A stretch of DNA of 64,000 bases from Oricola indica (lineage in GTDB: Bacteria > Pseudomonadota > Alphaproteobacteria > Rhizobiales > Rhizobiaceae), in NCBI RefSeq assembly GCF_019966595.1, contig NZ_JAINFJ010000005.1, positions 153,924-217,923 of the forward strand. The letters run 5' to 3'. The notes under the pieces were generated by a model. It ran no database searches. It was not told the origin of the DNA and worked only from the letters and a program-made list of their open reading frames with translations. Of this stretch, positions 56,405 through 64,000 are shown piece after piece. A program made the position numbers and the translations under genes. Within the stretch, counting starts at the first letter, position 1; every line of letters begins with the position of its first letter.

Positions 56405-58537
56405 CTATTCGTCGTCCCGGCGAATGAGGCCGTCGACGGCGATGCCGCGCCCCTCGCCCGGGTAGTAGATGAACGGATTGATATCGAGTTCCGCGACGTT
56501 GTCGGCGCCGGCCATCAGCAGGGACGCACCGACAATCGCATCGGCCAGCGGCGCGAGACGCTCATTGTCCTCGCCCAGCAATCCGCGCGCCGACGGAATT
56601 TCGGCGATCATGTCCATCGCTTCGGCGCGACCGACCGGTGCCGGACGGAACGTCACCTGGCGCAGAGCCTCCGTGTAGACACCGCCAAGGCCGAACGCGA
56701 TCAAGGGCCCGGCTTGCGGATCGCGCATTCCGCCGATCAGCAATTCGACGCCGGGCGCCACCATCGGCTGGACGGAGACCCCTTCCAGTTCACCGCCTGC
56801 CTTCTTCGCAGCGGCATGGATTTCATCGAAGGCGCGCGCCGCGCCGGCCTCGTCGCAGACATTCAGCTTGACCAGACCGGCCTTCATCTTGTGGGCGATC
56901 TGCGTGGTTACGCCCTTGAGAACGACGGGAAAACCGAAAGCCCGTGCGTTGGCGCCGGCCTCTTCGGCCGTCTGTACGATCGCCTCGTCGCAAACAGGTA
57001 CGCCGGCGAGGCGCAGAATGGCCTTGGACTGGTGTTCGGTGAGAAGCGACGCGCTGCCCGTGCGAACCGCGCTGTCGATCGCTTCCCGTGTCTCGGCATC
57101 GAGTTCCGGTGCCTGTCCGGTCTCGCCGGACGCACTCGCCCTGGCGCTGCCGACACGGGAAATCGCCTGCAAGGCGCCGTGAAGCTGTTCGAAGACCGGG
57201 ATATTGCCCGCGCGGAATCGCGTGGCGGATTCCGCGACGCATTCTCCGCCGCAAACCACGGCCATGATCGGCTTGCCAATGGTTGCACTCGCCGCGACAA
57301 CCTCGTCGGCGATCCGTTCAGACCCGTAAACGACCGTGATCAGCATGACGATCACGTCGATCCCTTCATCCGCGGCGACGATTTCGAGGGCCGCCTGCAT
57401 CATTCCGGGGCTCGACGTAACAGCACCCGTCACGTCCAGCGGGTTGTTCTCGGGCGCAAAGTCGGGAAGCACGTCGCGGAGCTTGCGCCGGGTTTCGTCC
57501 GAAAACGCGCCCATCTCCAGGCCAACCGCCTCGCTGCGGTCCGCGGCAAGGCTGCCCATGCCGCCCGACACGCTGATGAAACCGACGCGCCGTCCGTCGA
57601 TATCGTACGCCGAGGCAGCGAGCGCCGCTTCGAGCGCGTCCTGAACGTCATCGACCTCGATCACGCCGTGACGCCTGAAAATGGCCTTGTAGGCGGCCGA
57701 CGATCCGGCGAGCGAACCCGTATGCGACTGGATCGCGCTGGCGCCTTGCTCCGACCAGCCGGCGCGAAGGACGATCACCGTCTTGCCGAGCCGGCGCGCC
57801 TCTGAAAGCGCATGGTCCAGCTTGTCGAGATCCCGCAGCCCCTCGATGTAGAGAAGCACCACCCGGGTGCTCGGGTCGTGAATCTGGTGAAGGAGGACGT
57901 CGGGGATTTCGAGATCCGCCGAATTGCCGATCGACAGGAAGCTGGAAAACCGCAGGCCCTGGTTCATGCCGGCATCGAGAAACGAACCTCCCAGCGCACC
58001 GCTCTGCGAGATCAGCGCGACATTCCCCGGCTCGAACTGCCGATCGAAGGCCTGGTTGCCGGTGGCGGCCAGCTTGTTGCCCGCGTGATATGCGCCGAGC
58101 GAATTCGGGCCGAGGATGCGAATGCCGAGACGCCGGGCGCAGGCAACAAGGTCCTCCTGTTCGCCGACACCTTCGCCGCCCTGTTCCGCATAGCCCGAGG
58201 TAATGACGATAGCCGCCTTGACGCCCAATCGCCCGCACCCTTCGAGGGCCTCCAGCGCAGAGGACTTCGGCACGACGATGATGGCAAGGTCAACCGGTCC
58301 AGGCACGTCGTCGAGAGAGGCATATCCCGGGATGCCGAGAATGGCATCGCCGCGCCGGTTCACCGGATAGATCGTTCCGTCATAACCGTAACGCGTGAGA
58401 TTGCGCATGACGCGGCCGCCGAACTTCGACTCGTTTTCGGAAGCGCCGATGACGACGATCGATTTCGGCGCGAAAACGGCGTCGATCGCGTTCAGAACCT
58501 CCGTATCCGGCCGGTAGTTGTCATGCATCTTGTTCAC
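56405..58537 (-). CDS. NDP-forming acyl-CoA synthetase (fused alpha-beta, acetate-CoA ligase ADP-forming type)
   Basis: A 710-residue ligase. The CoA-binding domain (SIVVIGASENESKFGGRVMR, residues about 20-115) is followed by succinyl-CoA-ligase-like domains. The phosphorylated His is His 272 in IQSHTGSLAGSS. An ATP-grasp domain occupies about 485-700 (AFGFPVVLKGVTTQIAHKMK, ELDINPFIYYPGEG). It would activate the carboxylate imported by the Tct system. The GTG at 58537 and the ATG at 58528 are both acceptable starts. Confidence 0.88.
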   Translation of the reverse strand: MNKMHDNYRPDTEVLNAIDAVFAPKSIVVIGASENESKFGGRVMRNLTRYGYDGTIYPVNRRGDAILGIPGYASLDDVPGPVDLAIIVVPKSSALEALEGCGRLGVKAAIVITSGYAEQGGEGVGEQEDLVACARRLGIRILGPNSLGAYHAGNKLAATGNQAFDRQFEPGNVALISQSGALGGSFLDAGMNQGLRFSSFLSIGNSADLEIPDVLLHQIHDPSTRVVLLYIEGLRDLDKLDHALSEARRLGKTVIVLRAGWSEQGASAIQSHTGSLAGSSAAYKAIFRRHGVIEVDDVQDALEAALAASAYDIDGRRVGFISVSGGMGSLAADRSEAVGLEMGAFSDETRRKLRDVLPDFAPENNPLDVTGAVTSSPGMMQAALEIVAADEGIDVIVMLITVVYGSERIADEVVAASATIGKPIMAVVCGGECVAESATRFRAGNIPVFEQLHGALQAISRVGSARASASGETGQAPELDAETREAIDSAVRTGSASLLTEHQSKAILRLAGVPVCDEAIVQTAEEAGANARAFGFPVVLKGVTTQIAHKMKAGLVKLNVCDEAGAARAFDEIHAAAKKAGGELEGVSVQPMVAPGVELLIGGMRDPQAGPLIAFGLGGVYTEALRQVTFRPAPVGRAEAMDMIAEIPSARGLLGEDNERLAPLADAIVGASLLMAGADNVAELDINPFIYYPGEGRGIAVDGLIRRDDE

Positions 58538-58572
58538 CTTCCCGTTCTCCTCTCCTGCGGCAATGATGCCGT

Positions 58573-59034
58573 TCAGCCCTCTGCCTGATCCGCGTTCCTG
58601 CGCTTCATCATCAGGACATGCTCACCGTCCTGGACGAGCGTTCCATCCTGGTTGAAGACCTCGACCTTCTGGTAGGTGATGCCGCGGTCCGACTTGCTGG
58701 TTTCCTTCATCTTCTCGATATGAATGCGCGCCCAGATCGTGTCGCCGAAGAAGACGGGAGCCTTGAAGTTCCAGGTCAGCCCCAGAAAGGCGATCACGGT
58801 CCCCTCGAAAATGCCAAGACGCTGCTTCAGCCCGGTCACGACCGACAGAACGAGCAGGCCGTGGGCGATCGGCTCCTTGAAGGCGGTCTCGGCCGCGAAG
58901 GTCCTGTCGGTATGCAGCCGGTTGAAATCGCCCGAGGTTCCCGCGAATGCCATCACGTCCGCCTCGGTAATCGTCCGGGGAACCGTGTCGTAGAAGGTTC
59001 CCTCCTCGAAATCCTCGAAATACAGTCCCGCCAA
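58573..59034 (-). CDS. MaoC-family (R)-hydratase, copy 2
   Basis: A 153-residue MaoC protein. I start at a TTG (L/M-AGLYFEDFEEGTFYD) because AGGAGG lies nine bases upstream and the length then matches copy 1. The upstream-extended frame to 59130 has no such support. ADVMAFAGTSGDFNRLHTDR carries the hydratase signature. The two copies share an N-terminal pattern (FEDxEEGxxF) and probably arose by duplication. Confidence 0.83.
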   Translation of the reverse strand: MAGLYFEDFEEGTFYDTVPRTITEADVMAFAGTSGDFNRLHTDRTFAAETAFKEPIAHGLLVLSVVTGLKQRLGIFEGTVIAFLGLTWNFKAPVFFGDTIWARIHIEKMKETSKSDRGITYQKVEVFNQDGTLVQDGEHVLMMKRRNADQAEG

Positions 59035-59151
59035 CGTCCGGTCCTCCTGTTTGAACAAGCGCGAGGCGCGCCGCCGGACGCTGCCGGCGGCCTGTGTGTC
59101 CGGCCGGCCTCGCAGCGGCCGGACATTCATGCTTGCGGTCGAGATCGGCGC

Positions 59152-59895
59152 CTAGTAACCGCCGACGCTCTTTCCGCCACAGACGTAGAGAACCTGGCCT
59201 GTAATGTACCAGGCGTCGTCCGACGCGAAGAACCGCGTTGCGTAGGCAACGTCATCCGGCGATCCGATGTCCCGGATCGGCTGCGTCTTGCGCAGGTTTT
59301 CCTGCACGTCCTCGCGAAGACCCTGATACATCGGCGTGTTGATGACACCCGGGGCGATGCAGTTGCTGGTGATGTTGTAGCGCCCGAGTTCTCGCGCCAT
59401 CGTCCGCGTCAGGCTGACCACGCCGCCCTTGGCGGCCGAGTAGTTCGCCTGCCCCACATTGCCCTGGTAGGCACGCGAGGAGATGTTGACGATCCGCCCG
59501 TACTTGGCCGGGATCATCGCGTCGCGCACCACCGCCTGCGAACACAGGAAGTAGGACTTCAGGTTGATGTCGAGCACAAGGTCCCAGTCCTCTTCCGGCA
59601 TCTTGACCAGGAAGTTGTCGCGAATGATACCGACATTGTTGACGAGGATGTCGATCTTGCCGTGCTCGGCGAGGATCGACTCGACCATCGCGTCCACCTG
59701 TTCCTTGCTGGTCGCGTCCGCCTTCAATGCGGCAGCCCGGCCACCTTCGGAACGGATCTGCTCCTCCATGCCGCGTGCATTATCCTCGTTGACGTCGGCG
59801 ATGACGACGAAAGCGCCGTCTTTCGCCAGTCCGCTTGCGATCGACGCGCCGATACCCTGACCGGCGCCCGTGACGATCGCCACTCTGTTTTCCAT
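59152..59895 (-). CDS. Short-chain dehydrogenase (FabG-like) of the DUF35/thiolase-like operon
   Basis: A 247-residue SDR: VAIVTGAGQGIGASIASGLA binds nucleotide, ILVNNVGIIRDN follows, and NISSRAYQGNVGQANYSAAK holds Ser, Tyr and Lys. FabG-like members with this context oxidise 3-hydroxyacyl-CoA. A GTG at 59901 overlaps the DUF35 stop and is an alternative start. It follows DUF35 directly. Confidence 0.88.
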   Translation of the reverse strand: MENRVAIVTGAGQGIGASIASGLAKDGAFVVIADVNEDNARGMEEQIRSEGGRAAALKADATSKEQVDAMVESILAEHGKIDILVNNVGIIRDNFLVKMPEEDWDLVLDINLKSYFLCSQAVVRDAMIPAKYGRIVNISSRAYQGNVGQANYSAAKGGVVSLTRTMARELGRYNITSNCIAPGVINTPMYQGLREDVQENLRKTQPIRDIGSPDDVAYATRFFASDDAWYITGQVLYVCGGKSVGGY

Positions 59896-59897
59896 CT

Positions 59898-60320
59898 TCA
59901 CGCTTGCGCTCCCTGCTGAGGCTTGAAGTTCAGTAGCGAATGGCCTTCCTCGATTTCCGAGATGACCGGATCGACCCGCATGCCGATCGTCACCGTGTCC
60001 GGATCGCAATCGACGATATTGCCCATGATGCGGACCCCGACATCGAGATCGACGAGCGCCACGACATAGGGCATCCGCGCCTTGAAGCTCGGATGCGGCG
60101 CGAAACCGGGAACCGAAAACGAGTAGACGGTTCCGGACGCCTCGACGGCGCGCCACTCGATGTCGTCGGACCAGCACCCCGCACAGATCGGACGGGGATA
60201 GAACTGATAGGTCTCGCAGGATTTGCAGTACTGCAGGCGAACCTCGCCTTCGCGAAGTCCCTGCCAATAAGGCTCGGCCTCGCCGGAATAGGTCGGCAGG
60301 ACATTGGGCGATTCACTCAT
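59898..60320 (-). CDS. DUF35 (zinc-ribbon plus OB-fold) acyl-CoA-associated protein
   Basis: A 140-residue protein. The N-terminal rubredoxin-like zinc ribbon has paired Cys (LQYCKSCETYQFYPRPICAGC), followed by an OB fold (GTVYSFSVPGFAPHPSFKAR, VGVRIMGNIVDCDPDTVTIG). DUF35 proteins bind thiolase-like partners and acyl-CoA, as ChsH2 does with the Ltp2 aldolase in steroid side-chain degradation. It is two bases downstream of the thiolase-like gene, as expected for a complex. Confidence 0.87.
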   Translation of the reverse strand: MSESPNVLPTYSGEAEPYWQGLREGEVRLQYCKSCETYQFYPRPICAGCWSDDIEWRAVEASGTVYSFSVPGFAPHPSFKARMPYVVALVDLDVGVRIMGNIVDCDPDTVTIGMRVDPVISEIEEGHSLLNFKPQQGAQA

Positions 60321-60322
60321 GA

Positions 60323-61489
60323 TTATTCTCCTCCCAGGATCAGTGTCGCGTGCGACGACAACACGCCGCCGACGCCATGGGCCAAGGCGAGATTGGCGGA
60401 CGGGATCTGCCGATCGCCGCATTCGCCGCGCAATTGCCGCACCGCCTCGATGATCAGGAAAATGCCGAACATGCCCGGATGACAGTAAGAGAGACCGCCG
60501 CCGCTCGTATTCAGCGCGAATTCTCCACCCGGCGCCGTTCGCTGTCCGGAAACGAACGCTCCCGCCTCGCCCTTGGCGCAGAAGCCGAGGTCTTCGAGGC
60601 AAAGCATGACCGTGATCGTGAACGAGTCGTAGATCTGCGTCACGTCGATGTCGGACGGCTTCACGCCGGCCATTCCGAACGCTTTCGGCCCGGTTATGCC
60701 AGCCGCTGTCCGCACGAGATCCGGCATCTGCGAAATGCCCATATGCGAATGGGTATCCGCGAAACCGAGCACGACGACCGGACGCTTTTTCAGGTCGCGC
60801 GCCCGTTCGAGGCTGGTCACGATCACCGCGCCACCGCCGTCGGTCACAAGACAGCAATCGTAACGATGCAGCGGATCGGTAACGATCGGCGAGTTCATGA
60901 CGTCGTCGATGCTCAGTGGATCACGCGTATACGCCTTCGGATTGAGCGCGGCCCACTTGCGCGTCGCTACCGCGATCTCGGCAAGCTGCTCCGATGTCGT
61001 TCCGAACTCGTACATGTGCCGGCGCGCGGCCATCGCATAAGCCGCAAGCGGCAGCGGCGGGCCATAGGGCGCCTCGAACTGCCATGGTGGCTCCGGGTTG
61101 CCATAGGTTCCCTGCGGATTGCGGCTGCGGTCGGATTTCTGCGTGCTGCCATAGGTGATCAGGCACGTCGTGCAGAGACCGGCTTGAATGGCGGCCATCG
61201 CGTGACCGACATGGGTCTCGAAGGATGATCCGCCCGTGATGGTCGAGTCCGAATAGCTTGGCTGGATGCCCAGATACTCGCTCAGCGCCATGGACGGCAT
61301 GTGCATCGAGTTGAACGGCGCCGCGGTCAGAACGCCGTCGATGTCGCTCTTCTCCAGCCCCGCGTCCTCGATGGCTGCCTTGGCGGCCTCCATCTGGAGC
61401 TGGAAGATCGTCTTGCCCGGGACCGAGCCCAGATCGGACTCCGCCACACCGGCGATCGCTATCCCTTGACTGCTATGCTGGCTTGCCAC
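60323..61489 (-). CDS. Thiolase-like (SCP2/Ltp2-type) protein without the nucleophilic Cys
   Basis: A 388-residue thiolase-fold protein. I start at a GTG (V/M-ASQHSSQGIAIAGVAE) with AGGG upstream. The position of the thiolase nucleophile is Ser (TGGSSFETHVGHAMAA, residues 86-101), so ordinary thiolysis is unlikely. QIYDSFTITVML (Tyr 287) and NTSGGGLSYCHPGM (Tyr 335) are near the places where Ltp2-type retro-aldolases have catalytic Tyr. With DUF35 next to it, a retro-aldol cleavage of a beta-hydroxyacyl-CoA is the best guess. It follows tctA after 28 bases. Confidence 0.85.
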   Translation of the reverse strand: MASQHSSQGIAIAGVAESDLGSVPGKTIFQLQMEAAKAAIEDAGLEKSDIDGVLTAAPFNSMHMPSMALSEYLGIQPSYSDSTITGGSSFETHVGHAMAAIQAGLCTTCLITYGSTQKSDRSRNPQGTYGNPEPPWQFEAPYGPPLPLAAYAMAARRHMYEFGTTSEQLAEIAVATRKWAALNPKAYTRDPLSIDDVMNSPIVTDPLHRYDCCLVTDGGGAVIVTSLERARDLKKRPVVVLGFADTHSHMGISQMPDLVRTAAGITGPKAFGMAGVKPSDIDVTQIYDSFTITVMLCLEDLGFCAKGEAGAFVSGQRTAPGGEFALNTSGGGLSYCHPGMFGIFLIIEAVRQLRGECGDRQIPSANLALAHGVGGVLSSHATLILGGE

Positions 61490-61517
61490 GTCAATATTCC
61501 CTGGTCTGTTGTTGCAT

Positions 61518-63056
61518 TCATTCGTCCACGCTTGCCTGCGCGGTTTTCCCCGCCGCACCCTCGCTGTCGATTTTGCGCGTCTTCAGGATCCGGCGATGCA
61601 GCCGGACCGTGACGAGGAGTGTCAGCGCGAAGAAACCGAGCGCGATCGGGCGCGTGAAGAAGATCGTCCAGTCTCCGCCCGAGAGCAGAAGCGACTGGCG
61701 CATCGCGTTCTCGACCATAGGTCCGACGAGAAAGGCGATGATGAGCGGAGCGAGCGGGAAGCCGGTACGCTTCATGAAGAGGCCCAGCAGCCCTGCTCCG
61801 ACCATGACGTAGATATCGAAGATGTTGTTGTTGATGCTGAAAGCGCCGACCACGCACAGTGTCAGGATGATCGGGAACAGGAACCGCGTCGGCACCAGAA
61901 CCACCATGGCGAACAGGCGGATCAGGTAGTGCCCGAGCAGGAACATGATCCCGTTTGCCACGAGCATGCCGATCAGGATCGCGTAGACCGTCGGTCCGCT
62001 GTGCTGGAACAGGGTCGGGCCCGGCACCATGCCGTGCAACAGGAAGGCGCCCGCGATGATGCTGGAGATCACGTCGCCGGGAATGCCGAGCGTCAGGAGC
62101 GGCACGAAGCTGGCGCCGTTGACGGCGTTGTTCGCGGCTTCGGGCGCAACGATACCTTCCTCGCAGCCCGTACCGAATATCTCGGGCGTGTCGGATTTGT
62201 GCTTCGCCTCCGAATAGGCGAGGAACGCCGCCAGCGACTGACCGACGCCGGGCACGATCCCGACGATCGTTCCGATGATGCTGGAGCGCAGCAATGTCCG
62301 GAAATGCTTCTTGAACATCGCCATCGTCGGGTAGCTGATGTGATAATTGGACCCGGCAGCCGTCTTCGCGATCTTCGGCCCGATCGTTCGCACGCCCTGA
62401 TCCAGCACTTCCGAGATACCGAACAGGCCGATCAGCATCGGGATAAAGGATATACCGCCCTGAAGCTGGAATGTGTCGAACCAGAAGCGCGGCGTTCCAA
62501 GAATGACGTCCGGACCGATCACTGCGAGCAGCATGCCCAGCGCACCCGACATCAGGCCCTTGACCATGTTGCCGGTGGAAACCGTCGCGATCACGGTCAG
62601 CGCGAAGAGCGTAACGGCGAACATTTCGGGTGGGCCGAACTTCACCGCGACAGCGGCGAGCGGGGCCATGACGACGATCATCACGATATCGCTGAACGTA
62701 TCGCCGAACACCGAGGCCGTATGCGCCAACGACAGCGCGCGGTTCGCCTCGCCGCGCTTCGTCATCGGATAACCGTCAAGCAGCGTCGCAGTGGAGGACG
62801 CTGTCCCCGGCACGTTGATCAGGATCGCCGAGATCGACGCGCCGAACACGGCGCCCTTGTAGATGCCGACCAGAAAGACGATGGCCGCAACCGGTGAGAG
62901 ATAGAATGTAAAGGGAATGAGGATGGCGACAGTCAGTGCGCCGCTCAATCCGGGTATCGCGCCGACAAGCGTTCCGACGAACACACCCGCCAGAATGTAG
63001 AGCAGGTTCTGCCACTGCGCGAAAAGAGCCAGACCTTCAAGGAATTGCGCGTACAT
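61518..63056 (-). CDS. tctA: Tripartite tricarboxylate transporter large membrane subunit TctA
   Basis: A 512-residue inner-membrane carrier. Family segments are VGTLVGAIPGLSGALTVAIL near the N terminus, FGASISAILINVPGTASSTA, and IVGIVPGVGQSLAAFLAYSE with EGIVAPEAANNAVNGASFVP. It works with TctB and the periplasmic receptor TctC to import carboxylates. It is ten bases downstream of tctB. Confidence 0.96.
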   Translation of the reverse strand: MYAQFLEGLALFAQWQNLLYILAGVFVGTLVGAIPGLSGALTVAILIPFTFYLSPVAAIVFLVGIYKGAVFGASISAILINVPGTASSTATLLDGYPMTKRGEANRALSLAHTASVFGDTFSDIVMIVVMAPLAAVAVKFGPPEMFAVTLFALTVIATVSTGNMVKGLMSGALGMLLAVIGPDVILGTPRFWFDTFQLQGGISFIPMLIGLFGISEVLDQGVRTIGPKIAKTAAGSNYHISYPTMAMFKKHFRTLLRSSIIGTIVGIVPGVGQSLAAFLAYSEAKHKSDTPEIFGTGCEEGIVAPEAANNAVNGASFVPLLTLGIPGDVISSIIAGAFLLHGMVPGPTLFQHSGPTVYAILIGMLVANGIMFLLGHYLIRLFAMVVLVPTRFLFPIILTLCVVGAFSINNNIFDIYVMVGAGLLGLFMKRTGFPLAPLIIAFLVGPMVENAMRQSLLLSGGDWTIFFTRPIALGFFALTLLVTVRLHRRILKTRKIDSEGAAGKTAQASVDE

Positions 63057-63066
63057 CTCGAGAGCC

Positions 63067-63573
63067 CTACTGGAACAGCCGACCGAGCGGCAAAGGGATG
63101 TTCAGCAAGTCGCCAAACACGAAATAGAGAACCGCCATCAGCCCAGCCGTGACCAGAAAGGTCATCCACACGGACGCGCCGAGATAAAGCATGTACAGGA
63201 CGGCCACGATCGCCGTGGCGTAGATGTAGCCGATCCAGATCGTTCCGATCACGTAAAGCAGGATCAGCGCGATCGGGACGATTGCATTCAGCAGCGCATC
63301 CCTCGGCGTCGGTGCTTCATCGTCAGACGCGACCGGAAGCTCGTGGATCTCGTCCCCGCTGATGCGCCGCTTGAGCCAGAAGGCCGCAAGGAGCACGCAA
63401 AGGATCATCGAGAACAGGAGGACGACACGCGGGAAAAGCCAAGGCTGAATCCCGTCATCGTAAAGGCCGGGCGCTTCCTGCGGAGCGATGATGAAGAGCC
63501 AGAGCGCCAACGGGATCGCGACGATCGCAATGATCAGATCGAGATAGCCTTTGAGGGGGTTCTTGGAAAACAT
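63067..63573 (-). CDS. tctB: Tripartite tricarboxylate transporter small membrane subunit TctB
   Basis: A 168-residue membrane protein with four hydrophobic segments (LIIAIVAIPLALWLFIIAPQ, FPRVVLLFSMILCVLLAAFW, AIVPIALILLYVIGTIW, TFLVTAGLMAVLYFVF). I start at MFSKNPLKGYLDL, since upstream residues are not TctB-like. The ribosome site is weak. It sits between tctC and tctA. Confidence 0.92.
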   Translation of the reverse strand: MFSKNPLKGYLDLIIAIVAIPLALWLFIIAPQEAPGLYDDGIQPWLFPRVVLLFSMILCVLLAAFWLKRRISGDEIHELPVASDDEAPTPRDALLNAIVPIALILLYVIGTIWIGYIYATAIVAVLYMLYLGASVWMTFLVTAGLMAVLYFVFGDLLNIPLPLGRLFQ

Positions 63574-63701
63574 GAAAAACCTGTTTTTCGCGAAACACGA
63601 GACAAGCTGACGATACCCAAAAAGGGTACGCTTCCCTCGCAGACTTTGATTGGCTTCAACGCGCCCGCCGAGCGGCCATGCCGCCATCACGGGGTCCTTG
63701 G

Positions 63702-63731
63702 ATCGCGTCCGCCCCGAAGAGCGGACGCGAT
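63702..63731 (-). other. Perfect 11-base-pair hairpin between tctC and tctB
   Basis: ATCGCGTCCGC and GCGGACGCGAT flank an eight-base loop, eight bases after the tctC stop. There is no T-run. Hairpins here commonly stabilise the binding-protein message or partly stop transcription, giving more TctC than TctAB. Confidence 0.55.
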
Positions 63732-63738
63732 GTCTTGC

Positions 63739-64000
63739 TTATTCCGAAGCGCCGAGCAGCTTGGAATACATCTCGAATTCGCGATCGACGCGCGCCTGGG
63801 TGTCTTCACGGGACATCCACTGCACAGAGACGCCAATTGCGCCCATGCGTTCCTGGAATTCCGGGTTTTTCACAACCTTCTCAAGCGCGTTTTCGAGCGT
63901 TTCCATGCGTTCTTCCGGCACGCCGACGGGAGCGTAAACCGCATACCAGGGGCTCAGTCCCGAAAATCCGACTTCGCTGAAGGTCGGCACGTCCGGAAAC
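63739..64000 (-). CDS. tctC: Tripartite tricarboxylate transporter receptor TctC (Bug family), 3' part only
   Basis: Only about 86 C-terminal residues are in the window, and the gene continues past the right edge. VPTFSEVGFSGLSPWYAVYA and the closing MSREDTQARVDREFEMYSKL are typical of Bug-type periplasmic receptors. The ligand cannot be inferred from this part. TTT-type receptors have been linked to brominated hydroxybenzoate uptake in Comamonas sp. 7D-2, which is worth remembering, although this operon is 20 kb from rdhA. Confidence 0.92.
   Translation of the reverse strand, partial: FPDVPTFSEVGFSGLSPWYAVYAPVGVPEERMETLENALEKVVKNPEFQERMGAIGVSVQWMSREDTQARVDREFEMYSKLLGASE

Overview
The window is chromosomal DNA from an alphaproteobacterium, most likely of the order Hyphomicrobiales (rhizobia and relatives). 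This rests on the str/rif ribosomal and RNA-polymerase clusters, SecE and L10 forms of the alphaproteobacterial type, two identical tuf genes, high GC, and CTTGAC/TATA-like promoters. I see no transposase, integrase, phage gene or CRISPR array.

Positions 1-24,700 are housekeeping. On the minus strand lies the str operon (rpsL-rpsG-fusA-tuf, the tuf running off the left edge). A small acidic orphan gene on the plus strand follows, then rpoC, rpoB, rplL, rplJ, rplA, rplK, nusG, secE, tRNA-Trp, a second tuf, tRNA-Gly(CCC), tRNA-Gly(UCC) and tRNA-Tyr. The ancestral tRNA-tuf-secE-nusG-rpl-rpo order is preserved but interrupted by a CPA2 cation/proton antiporter, a VOC protein and a YedE/TsuA sulfur-compound transporter. 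rlmB, an OmpA-like lipoprotein and a small membrane protein close this part.

Positions 25,000-43,100 form an aromatic-catabolic locus. A minus-strand block encodes a feruloyl/p-coumaroyl-CoA synthetase, a short-chain dehydrogenase, a 1075-residue self-sufficient reductive dehalogenase (RdhA core fused to an FMN/NAD(P)H/[2Fe-2S] reductase), a DUF1932 dehydrogenase, a type I extradiol dioxygenase, and GalB/GalC/GalD-type enzymes for 4-oxalomesaconate. A divergent plus-strand block encodes an enoyl-CoA hydratase, a MarR regulator, an amidohydrolase of the beta-ketoacyl-CoA hydrolase type and a TRAP transporter. pobA (4-hydroxybenzoate 3-hydroxylase) and an AraC regulator follow. Together they suggest uptake of a (halogenated) 4-hydroxycinnamate or 4-hydroxybenzoate, side-chain removal, reductive dehalogenation in the cytoplasm, hydroxylation to protocatechuate, and ring cleavage to pyruvate and oxaloacetate. 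This is the most exciting part of the window.

Positions 43,100-52,750 form one compact minus-strand operon for tryptophan breakdown through the aerobic CoA-dependent anthranilate route. It runs from 2-aminobenzoyl-CoA monooxygenase/reductase through SDR, MarR, enoyl-CoA hydratase, acyl-CoA dehydrogenase, 2-aminobenzoate-CoA ligase, a Rid-family protein and kynureninase to tryptophan 2,3-dioxygenase.

Positions 52,900-64,000 hold a TolB-like beta-propeller protein, a TetR regulator, and a minus-strand operon of a tripartite tricarboxylate transporter (tctC cut by the right edge, tctB, tctA) with CoA-thioester enzymes: a thiolase-like protein whose nucleophilic Cys is Ser, a DUF35 zinc-ribbon partner, an SDR, two MaoC hydratases, an NDP-forming acyl-CoA synthetase and an acyl-CoA dehydrogenase. 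The gene set resembles beta-oxidation ending in a retro-aldol step, acting on an unidentified carboxylate.
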